From Flavobacteriaceae bacterium (lineage in GTDB: Bacteria > Bacteroidota > Bacteroidia > Flavobacteriales > Flavobacteriaceae): a DNA stretch of 31,918 nt. The position numbers and the translations under genes are program-made. The DNA is taken from the NCBI GenBank assembly GCA_030625995.1, contig DAOUPU010000004.1, positions 1-31,918 on the forward strand, read 5' to 3'. Of the stretch, positions 25,918-31,918 are shown piece by piece. The notes under the pieces were generated by a model, which did no database searches, had not been told where the DNA came from, and worked only from the letters and a program-made list of their open reading frames with translations. The first letter of the stretch is position 1. Each line of letters begins with the position of its first letter.

Positions 25918-27441
25918 ATGTTGGAAATAGAAAAAGAGTTAGTATTAAATAATTTCTTTGATGTCCTTTTTAAAAACAATAAAATTGAATTAAGTAAGCA
26001 GATTTTTGATAGAGTTGATAAAAGTTATCAATTTTTAAAGGAGTTTTCAAAGAACAAGGTAATATATGGTGTTAACACGGGTTTTGGGCCAATGGCGCAG
26101 TACAAAATTGAAAACAAGGACAGGATCCAGCTTCAATATAATTTAATTAGAAGTCACGCATCGGGAACCGGAACTCCCTTGAAACCGGTATATGTAAAAT
26201 CGGCCATGTTAGCCAGATTAAACACCTTATGTTTGGGAAATTCAGGAGTTCATCCATCTGTCATAACTCTAATGATAGAACTGATAAATCGAGATATTAT
26301 ACCACTTATATATTCTCATGGCGGTGTTGGTGCCAGTGGAGATTTAGTGCAATTAGCGCATCTCGCCTTAGTTTTAATTGGTGAGGGTGAGGTATTTTAT
26401 AAAGGGGAGCTATTGCCAACTTCGCAAGTTTTTAAAAAGGAAAATTTATCTCCTATAACTGTTGATCTTCGAGAGGGATTGGGTCTTATGAATGGCACCT
26501 CTGTCATGACAGGGATTGGAATTGTAAATACCATTTATACAAAGAAGCTATTAGACTGGATAGTTGGATGTTCAGTTGCTATCAATGAGATCGTAAGTGC
26601 TTATGGAGATCATTTATCATCTGAGTTGAATGAAACCAAAAAGCATAAAGGGCAGCAAAGAATTGCTACAATGATGCGCGATGCTTTAGCAGATAGTAAA
26701 CTAATAAAGAACAGAGAAGATTATTTGTATAACGGTGAATCTCACGATTCTGTTTTTAAAGAAAAAGTACAAGAATATTATTCACTAAGATGTGTACCGC
26801 AAATATTAGGCCCTGTACTGGATACCTTAAACGGTGTGGAAAAAATTCTGATAGAGGAAGTTAATTCGGCTAATGATAATCCAATAGTTGATGTGGAAAA
26901 CGAACATGTCTATCATGGAGGGAACTTTCACGGAGATTATATATCCCTTGAGATGGATAAGTTAAAAATGGTAGTTACTAAGCTAACCATGCTATCGGAA
27001 AGACAGTTAAATTATTTATTAAATCATAAATTGAACGATATTTTACCCCCATTCGTAAATTTGGGAAAATTAGGTTTGAACTTTGGTATGCAGGGAGTTC
27101 AATTTACGGCTACTTCAACTACTGCGGAAAATCAAACATTATCCAATCCTATGTATGTGCATAGCATACCCAATAATAATGATAATCAAGATATTGTAAG
27201 TATGGGGACTAATGCGGCATTGATGGCGAAGAAAGTAATTGAAAATGCTTTTGAAGTAGTTGCTATTGAGTTAATTACGGTAATTCAAGCCATTGAATAT
27301 TTAGGGTATCAAGATAAAATTTCTACTAAAACATCTCAACTTTATAAACAAATAAGAGAAATAGTACCTACCTTTAAAGAAGATATGATCATGTATCCTT
27401 ACGTTAATAAGGTGAAAGAATTCATTATGAAAATAGATTAA
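25918..27441 (+). CDS. Aromatic amino acid ammonia-lyase, probably tyrosine ammonia-lyase
   Basis: A 507-residue MIO enzyme of the HAL/PAL/TAL family. The Ala-Ser-Gly triad that forms the MIO group is at 139-141 (GGVGASGDLVQLAH). The catalytic Tyr50 is in IYGVNTGFGPM, and NGTSVMTG plus NSANDNPI complete the active site. From memory it closely resembles the Flavobacterium johnsoniae tyrosine ammonia-lyase along its length. The selectivity pair is Ser-His (79-80, RSHASGTG), as in both that enzyme and histidine lyase, so motifs alone do not separate the two. The absence of hutU, hutI or hutG and the pigment-gene context favour tyrosine to 4-coumarate. It leads the + strand operon. Confidence 0.9.
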   Translation: MLEIEKELVLNNFFDVLFKNNKIELSKQIFDRVDKSYQFLKEFSKNKVIYGVNTGFGPMAQYKIENKDRIQLQYNLIRSHASGTGTPLKPVYVKSAMLARLNTLCLGNSGVHPSVITLMIELINRDIIPLIYSHGGVGASGDLVQLAHLALVLIGEGEVFYKGELLPTSQVFKKENLSPITVDLREGLGLMNGTSVMTGIGIVNTIYTKKLLDWIVGCSVAINEIVSAYGDHLSSELNETKKHKGQQRIATMMRDALADSKLIKNREDYLYNGESHDSVFKEKVQEYYSLRCVPQILGPVLDTLNGVEKILIEEVNSANDNPIVDVENEHVYHGGNFHGDYISLEMDKLKMVVTKLTMLSERQLNYLLNHKLNDILPPFVNLGKLGLNFGMQGVQFTATSTTAENQTLSNPMYVHSIPNNNDNQDIVSMGTNAALMAKKVIENAFEVVAIELITVIQAIEYLGYQDKISTKTSQLYKQIREIVPTFKEDMIMYPYVNKVKEFIMKID

Positions 27442-27478
27442 AATAGAACAAACGATTATTAACCTAAACCTTACCATA

Positions 27479-28630
27479 ATGAGAAAATTAGTTCTATTGT
27501 TATCAATGATATTATTGTGCCAGACATTATTTGCACAAAGAGTTGCTTTGGTCAGAGAAGATGGTAAATATGGTTTCCTAAAAGAGGATGGAAGCTGGCT
27601 TGTTGAACCTACCTATGAAGGTGCATTTAACTTTTCTGATGGATTAGCAGGTGTTCATAATAAAAAAGTATCAGGATTTATTGATAGTAGTGGCAAACTT
27701 GTTATCGAAAGGGATTTTGACAAAGCAAAACCATTTGATAGTGGTTTGGCATTGGTCTCAAAAGATAAACGATGGTTCTATATCAATAAAAAAGGTGAAG
27801 AAGTTGAGATGCCTGCTTCCGATAAGAAATATAGATTCAGAAATGGCTTGGCTTATATTAATAAAGATGGTAAAATTGGACTTATTAATGCAGAAGGTGA
27901 AGTTGTTTTGGAACCAAAATATGATAAGATCTTAAAATTCTTCAATGGTCATGCCAGTGTTAAATTAGGAGATAAATGGGGAATGATAAATGTTAAAGGA
28001 CAGGAATATTTAAAAATGGAATTTCAATTTGTAGGGCACTATTCAGAGGGAGTTGTTCCTGTAAAAATGGATGGGGTCTTTGGCTTAATGAATGACGGTG
28101 TTTTTACAAAAGTAGAAGGTGCATCAAAAATTTGGAATTTTGATGATGGAGAGAATTTAACGATCGCCAGAAATGAAAGCAAATTGGTTGGATTTATTGA
28201 TAGAACAGGAAAATGGGCCATAGAACCAATATTTGCTAAAGTGAAAGAATTTTCATACGAATTAGCACCAGTAACTAGTGACGGAAAACTTTGGGGCTAT
28301 ATCAATGAAAGTGGAGAGGTTGTGATAGAAGAAAAGTATAGAGATGCTGAAATATTCAGTAAGGATGAGTTGGCACCGGTTAAGATAAGTAAGCTTTGGG
28401 GATTTATAAACAGACAAGGAGATCTGGTAATTGAGGATAAATATATCATTAAATCCAGCTTTGGAGGATTGACCATTATGGGTTCGGATGTTTCTATAAG
28501 TAAAGTTGGTTTTTCAAATGGATTATCCAGAGTGGGGTATAAAAAACAATGGGGATTTATTAATACAAAAGGAGAATTATTGGCAGATACTTGGTTTCAA
28601 AATGCTGAGAATTTTGTTGAAATAAAGTAG
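27479..28630 (+). CDS. Exported WG-repeat protein
   Basis: A 383-residue exported protein. A signal peptide ends after FAQ (residue 20). The mature part consists of about ten imperfect WG repeats of 30-38 residues, each built as GFIxxxGxxVIExxYxxxxxFxxGLAxVxxxx, for example around KWGMINVKGQ, LWGYINESGE and QWGFINTKGE. The last-but-one repeat carries an insertion (about 325-350). WG repeats are thought to be protein-binding beta units; no catalytic residues are expected. It lies 37 bases after the ammonia-lyase and 9 bases before the FabG-like gene, so it is co-transcribed with pigment enzymes, for which I know no reason. A periplasmic or outer-membrane scaffold role is a guess. Confidence 0.88.
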   Translation: MRKLVLLLSMILLCQTLFAQRVALVREDGKYGFLKEDGSWLVEPTYEGAFNFSDGLAGVHNKKVSGFIDSSGKLVIERDFDKAKPFDSGLALVSKDKRWFYINKKGEEVEMPASDKKYRFRNGLAYINKDGKIGLINAEGEVVLEPKYDKILKFFNGHASVKLGDKWGMINVKGQEYLKMEFQFVGHYSEGVVPVKMDGVFGLMNDGVFTKVEGASKIWNFDDGENLTIARNESKLVGFIDRTGKWAIEPIFAKVKEFSYELAPVTSDGKLWGYINESGEVVIEEKYRDAEIFSKDELAPVKISKLWGFINRQGDLVIEDKYIIKSSFGGLTIMGSDVSISKVGFSNGLSRVGYKKQWGFINTKGELLADTWFQNAENFVEIK

Positions 28631-28639
28631 AACATAACT

Positions 28640-29371
28640 ATGAAGAGTGCATTAATTACCGGGGGGTCAAGAGGTATAGGAAAGGCGATCTGCGTGCAAC
28701 TATCAAAAGATTCCAGCTATCATATAATTATAAATTATCTTTCGAATAAAACAGCGGCAGAAGATACTTTGAAATTGGTGCAGGAAAATGGTTCAACGGG
28801 AGAGATACTACAATTTGACGTTGCTGATGCAAAGGATGTTAAAAACAAACTGGATACTTGGTTAGAGAACAATGAGGACGGGATTATTGAGGTGATCGTT
28901 AATAATGCAGGAATTACAAAAGATGGTTTATTTATGTGGATGCCTAAAGAAGATTGGGACATTGTAATTAGTACAAGCGTGAATGGCTTTTTTAATGTTA
29001 CCAATCATTTAATGCAACCCATGTTACGAAATAGATATGGTAGAATCGTAAATTTGGTATCTGTGTCCGGTGTTAAAGGTACGGCTGGTCAAACCAATTA
29101 TTCTGCTGCAAAGGGAGCGATAGTTGGAGCAACAAAAGCCTTGGCACAAGAGGTAGCCAAACGTAAAATTACTGTGAATGCCGTGGCACCTGGTTTTATT
29201 AAATCGGATATGACAGCAGATCTAGATGAAAAAGAGCTTAAAAAAATGATACCTGTTAATAGATTTGGTGAAGCGGAAGAAGTAGCGGATTTAGTGTCGT
29301 TCTTAGTTTCAAAAAAAGCATCTTATATTACAGGTGAAATTATAAATATTAATGGAGGTATTTATTCTTAG
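28640..29371 (+). CDS. 3-ketoacyl-ACP reductase (FabG-like SDR)
   Basis: A 243-residue short-chain dehydrogenase that reduces 3-ketoacyl-ACP with NADPH. TGGSRGIG (7-14) binds the cofactor and NNAG (88-91) is the structural motif. The catalytic residues are Ser141, Tyr154 and Lys158 (Ser-12-Tyr-3-Lys spacing as in E. coli FabG). The C-terminus has the NAVAPGFIKSDMT and GGIYS patterns. It lies between the WG-repeat protein and a ketosynthase, so it most likely reduces intermediates of the aryl-polyene chain instead of serving housekeeping fatty-acid synthesis. Confidence 0.93.
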   Translation: MKSALITGGSRGIGKAICVQLSKDSSYHIIINYLSNKTAAEDTLKLVQENGSTGEILQFDVADAKDVKNKLDTWLENNEDGIIEVIVNNAGITKDGLFMWMPKEDWDIVISTSVNGFFNVTNHLMQPMLRNRYGRIVNLVSVSGVKGTAGQTNYSAAKGAIVGATKALAQEVAKRKITVNAVAPGFIKSDMTADLDEKELKKMIPVNRFGEAEEVADLVSFLVSKKASYITGEIININGGIYS

Positions 29372-29512
29372 TGAGATTTTGATTTTAATTCCACTCCTGA
29401 TGGATATATGGATTCGACGGGATCGTTGTTTAACCATATAGTTGCATTGGAAGCAATTTTAAATGCGCTCATTTAATAAATACAAATTCAATAATAGCAT
29501 AAATTTGAAATA
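29372..29512. other. 141-base gap inside the pigment operon
   Basis: This is the only sizeable gap between the operon's biosynthetic genes. A perfect TAnnTTTG box (TAAATTTG, 29500-29507) ends just 5 bases before the ketosynthase GTG. On the minus strand an open frame of 34 codons (29368-29472) starts at an ATG and overlaps the end of the FabG-like gene; its product is not recognisable. I see no hairpin terminator. The box could be an internal promoter giving a nearly leaderless message, or chance. Confidence 0.35.
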
Positions 29513-30733
29513 GTGAATAGAGTTGTAATAACCGGTATGGGTATTTACTCCTGTCTGGGTGTAAATTTACAAGAAGTAAAAGAATCATTGTACAATGGCA
29601 GATCTGGAATTATTTTTGATCAAGAACGTAAGGATTTTGGATATAGATCGGCTTTAACCGGAATGGTTCCTGAGCCGAATATTAAGAAATTACTTTCAAG
29701 AAGACAAAGGTTAAGTATGGGGCAGGAATCTCGCTTTGCATATATGTCTACTATTGAAGCACTTGCAAATGCAAAAATTGATGAGAAATTTCTTCGAGAC
29801 AATGAAGTTGGTATTTTATTTGGTAATGACAGCACTGCACAATCTGTTGCTGAATCCATTGATAAAATAAGAGAAAAAGGAGATACTACTTTGGTGGGTT
29901 CAGGCGCTGTTTTCATGGGGATGAATTCTACAGTTACCATGAATTTATCAACCATCTTCAATTTGAAGGGAATTAATTTGACCGTTAGCGCTGCTTGTGC
30001 AAGTGGTTCACATTCTGTTGGCTTAGGGTATCACCTCATCAAAAGTGGATTACAAGATTGTGTTATTTGCGGAGGTGCACAAGAAATAAATAAGTATGCA
30101 ATGGGTAGCTTTGATGGCTTAGGGGTTTTTTCTGTTAATGAAGATGCTCCCGCGGAGGCTTCCAGACCCTTTGATAAAAAGAGGGATGGATTGGTTCCTA
30201 GTGGAGGTGCCGCAACACTTATTCTTGAAAGCTATGAATCTGCAATTAAGAGAGGAGCTAATATCTTGGGGGAAGTAGTCGGCTATGGTTTTTCATCCAA
30301 TGGCGAGCATATTTCAAACCCAAATGTTGATGGTCCTACAAGAGCTATGAAAATGGCTTTGAAGCAATCGAATATGGAGGCGGGCAGTATTGATTATGTA
30401 AATGCCCACGCTACATCCACACCCGTAGGAGATCAGAATGAAGCGAGGGCAATATATAAGGTTTTTTATGGACACCAGCCCATGGTTAGTTCTACAAAAT
30501 CAATGACAGGACATGAATGCTGGATGGCCGGAGCGAGTGAAATCGTTTACTCCATGATCATGATGGAGAACTCATTTATTGCTCCTAATATAAATTTGGA
30601 TGAAAAAGATGAAGATTCAGAAAAATTAAATTTGGTTACACAAACTATAAATAAAAATATTGATGTATTTTTGTCCAATTCCTTCGGGTTCGGTGGAACA
30701 AATTCAGCAATAATTGTAAAAAAGTTTAAATAG
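29513..30733 (+). CDS. Beta-ketoacyl-ACP synthase (FabB/FabF-like)
   Basis: A 406-residue condensing enzyme, exactly the length of E. coli FabB. The GTG at 29513 is the start because VVITGMG, the first core strand, follows at once. The Cys-His-His triad is Cys162 (VSAACASGSH), His299 (NAHATSTPVGD) and His334 (TKSMTGHE), each one residue away from FabB numbering. The usual GHSLGAAG is GHECWMAGA here, a change near the active-site entrance that may suit an aryl substrate. It elongates acyl-ACP in the polyene pathway. Aryl-polyene clusters usually carry a second ketosynthase or chain-length factor; none is in the window. The ACP gene follows after 3 bases. Confidence 0.93.
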   Translation: MNRVVITGMGIYSCLGVNLQEVKESLYNGRSGIIFDQERKDFGYRSALTGMVPEPNIKKLLSRRQRLSMGQESRFAYMSTIEALANAKIDEKFLRDNEVGILFGNDSTAQSVAESIDKIREKGDTTLVGSGAVFMGMNSTVTMNLSTIFNLKGINLTVSAACASGSHSVGLGYHLIKSGLQDCVICGGAQEINKYAMGSFDGLGVFSVNEDAPAEASRPFDKKRDGLVPSGGAATLILESYESAIKRGANILGEVVGYGFSSNGEHISNPNVDGPTRAMKMALKQSNMEAGSIDYVNAHATSTPVGDQNEARAIYKVFYGHQPMVSSTKSMTGHECWMAGASEIVYSMIMMENSFIAPNINLDEKDEDSEKLNLVTQTINKNIDVFLSNSFGFGGTNSAIIVKKFK

Positions 30734-30736
30734 AAT

Positions 30737-30979
30737 ATGGATAAGAGTACTATTATAGGTAAAATAAACAATTTCCTTGAAGATGAGTTTGAAGTTGATG
30801 CGGATGAAATTCAACCTGAAGCAAATTTAAAAGAAACTTTGGAGCTGGATAGTTTGGATTACGTGGATCTGGTGGTTTCGGTGGAATCTAACTTTAGTGT
30901 GAAATTGGATGCTGAAGACTTTGTGAGTATTGTAACATTGCAAAATTTTTATGATTTAATCGATGAAAAAGTAAATTAA
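30737..30979 (+). CDS. Acyl carrier protein
   Basis: An 80-residue, highly acidic four-helix carrier. The phosphopantetheine attachment site is Ser39 in ELDSLDYVDL, a DSL motif. It is distinct from the housekeeping AcpP by position and by the SLDYVDLVV helix, and is probably dedicated to the pigment chain. It sits 3 bases after the ketosynthase and 12 bases before the acyltransferase, so it is translated as part of the same operon. A housekeeping ACP is the minor alternative. Confidence 0.92.
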   Translation: MDKSTIIGKINNFLEDEFEVDADEIQPEANLKETLELDSLDYVDLVVSVESNFSVKLDAEDFVSIVTLQNFYDLIDEKVN

Positions 30980-30991
30980 AAATACTTTTTT

Positions 30992-31870
30992 ATGGCTCAA
31001 TGGGATGGAAAATCAAGGGGAGCAGTTCTTGGATATAAAATATTCATTTTTTTTATTCATAATTTAGGTATTAGATCAGCTTATTTAATACTGTATTTCG
31101 TCGCTTTTTACTTCCTGCTTTTCTCTTTCAAAGGCACGAAAGCAAACTTTTACTATTTTCACAAACGACTTGGATATTCGAAATTCAAGAGTATTTTTAA
31201 AGTTTATAGAAGTTATTGTATATTCGGTCAAACAATTATTGATAAAGTAGCAATTTCCTCAGGGTTGAGAGATAAATTTACTTATGAGTTTGACGGAGTA
31301 GATATCTTAAAGCGTCTTTTAAAGAATAAAAAAGGAGGAATTCTTATTAGTGCTCATGTAGGAAATTTTGAAATAGCGGAGTTCTTTTTTAGTGAGATCG
31401 ATGATTTGTCACAAATAAATTTAGTTACGACCGACAATGAGCATCAAGCTATTAAAGAATATGTGGAGAGTATTTCTTTAAAATCAAAATTGAAAATCAT
31501 TTTGGTCAAAGAGGATCTGTCTCATATTTTTGAGATTAATAATGCACTGAGTAATAATGAATTGATCTGTTTTACGGGAGATCGCTATTTTGAAGGAAAT
31601 AAAGTTCTTTCGGAAGAATTATTAGGAAAAGAAGCTAAGTTCCCGGCAGGGACTTTTTTATTGGGTTCAAGGCTAAGGGTGCCGGTAGTCTTTGTGTATG
31701 TGATGAAAGAATCGGCAAAACATTATCATCTTTATACTCGTGAGGCAAAATTTAAAGCTAGAAATGCCCAAGATTTGCTTAAAAGATATACGGAAAGTAT
31801 CGCTTGGATTTTGAAAAAGTATCCATATCAATGGTTTAATTATTTTGATTTTTGGGCAGAACAAAAATAA
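30992..31870 (+). CDS. LpxL/HtrB-like acyltransferase
   Basis: A 292-residue membrane-associated acyltransferase. The HX4E catalytic motif is His122-Glu127 in SAHVGNFE. A hydrophobic segment near 15-47 (IFIFFIHNLG..YFLLF) anchors it to the inner membrane. Later motifs CFTGDRYFEG and FPAGTFLLG match the lipid A acyltransferase family. The opening MAQWDGKSRG with GYKIF is, to my recollection, typical of the versions found in aryl-polyene and flexirubin clusters, which attach the polyene acyl chain to a lipid or dialkylresorcinol acceptor. A conventional lipid A enzyme would be expected near lpx genes instead. Confidence 0.88.
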   Translation: MAQWDGKSRGAVLGYKIFIFFIHNLGIRSAYLILYFVAFYFLLFSFKGTKANFYYFHKRLGYSKFKSIFKVYRSYCIFGQTIIDKVAISSGLRDKFTYEFDGVDILKRLLKNKKGGILISAHVGNFEIAEFFFSEIDDLSQINLVTTDNEHQAIKEYVESISLKSKLKIILVKEDLSHIFEINNALSNNELICFTGDRYFEGNKVLSEELLGKEAKFPAGTFLLGSRLRVPVVFVYVMKESAKHYHLYTREAKFKARNAQDLLKRYTESIAWILKKYPYQWFNYFDFWAEQK

Positions 31871-31877
31871 ATTTATT

Positions 31878-31918
31878 TTGAAAAACGTACTCGTAATTTA
31901 TTATACGCAATCAGGACA
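31878..31918 (+). CDS. darA: Start of dialkylresorcinol-condensing enzyme DarA (partial)
   Basis: Only the first 13 complete codons (plus 2 bases) are in the window. They begin at TTG 31878 and read M-K-N-V-L-V-I-Y-Y-T-Q-S-G, a flavodoxin-like first strand and phosphate loop. From memory this is how the DarA-type proteins of flexirubin clusters begin, where DarA joins two acyl chains into a dialkylresorcinol together with DarB. The gene starts 7 bases after the acyltransferase stop and has no in-frame ATG upstream. The identity rests on a very short peptide plus context. Confidence 0.55.
   Translation, partial: MKNVLVIYYTQSG

Noticed and set aside
25918..27441. Histidine ammonia-lyase (hutH) call
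   Set aside because: Ser-His pair allows it, but no hut genes are adjacent, the context is pigment synthesis and overall likeness is to the flavobacterial tyrosine enzyme.
1..31918. CRISPR array, tRNA/rRNA genes, insertion sequences, phage or defence islands
   Set aside because: No regularly spaced direct repeats, cloverleaf sequences, transposase motifs or nuclease/defence domains were seen in the reading.

Overview
The window comes from an AT-rich bacterial chromosome of the phylum Bacteroidota, most likely class Flavobacteriia. The evidence is a type IX secretion gene (porQ) next to cmk, a CarboxypepD_reg-like/TonB receptor of the Bacteroidota kind, DUF2911, DUF3024 and UPF0158 proteins, an ammonia lyase that resembles the flavobacterial tyrosine ammonia-lyase, and the opening of a flexirubin (aryl-polyene/dialkylresorcinol) cluster. 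Genes mostly lack Shine-Dalgarno sequences, and several are preceded by matches to the Bacteroidota -7 promoter element TAnnTTTG. I see no tRNA, rRNA, CRISPR array, insertion sequence or prophage gene.

Layout. 1-7.3 kb (+): a Lon-like protease with altered ATPase motifs, a GH20 hexosaminidase lipoprotein, a 567-base stretch without a convincing gene, and a PIF1-like helicase carrying HRDC and HTH domains. 7.4-11.7 kb (-): deoC, an unknown lipoprotein with its own terminator, a secreted class-C beta-lactamase-like serine hydrolase, and an overlapping UPF0158/DUF3024 pair. 11.9-16.8 kb (+): an amidohydrolase lipoprotein, then a tight porQ-cmk-acyl-CoA ligase unit. 16.8-17.0 kb: two mutually complementary hairpins between convergent genes. 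17.0-21.0 kb (-): a TonB-dependent receptor and asnB. 21.2-24.5 kb: a DUF2911 protein, queE (-), and a HerA/DUF853 ATPase coupled to a small lipoprotein.

24.6 kb to the end: the left part of a pigment cluster. A flavin-dependent halogenase-like enzyme (-) diverges from a + strand operon of tyrosine ammonia-lyase, a secreted WG-repeat protein, a FabG-like reductase, a FabB-like ketosynthase, an acyl carrier protein, an LpxL-like acyltransferase, and the first 13 complete codons (plus 2 bases) of what looks like DarA, the dialkylresorcinol-condensing enzyme. The likely logic is this: the ammonia-lyase makes 4-coumarate as starter; ACP, ketosynthase and reductase extend it to an aryl polyene; the acyltransferase and DarA/DarB handle esterification and dialkylresorcinol formation; the flavoenzyme may chlorinate or hydroxylate the aryl ring. 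The rest of the cluster (DarB, dehydratases, second ketosynthase, exporter) would lie beyond the right edge.

The most unusual points are the divergent halogenase candidate, the WG-repeat protein inside a biosynthetic operon, the paired hairpins at 16797-16885, and the Lon-like protease whose Walker motifs look degenerate. All assignments rest on reading motifs and remembered families; no database search was run.
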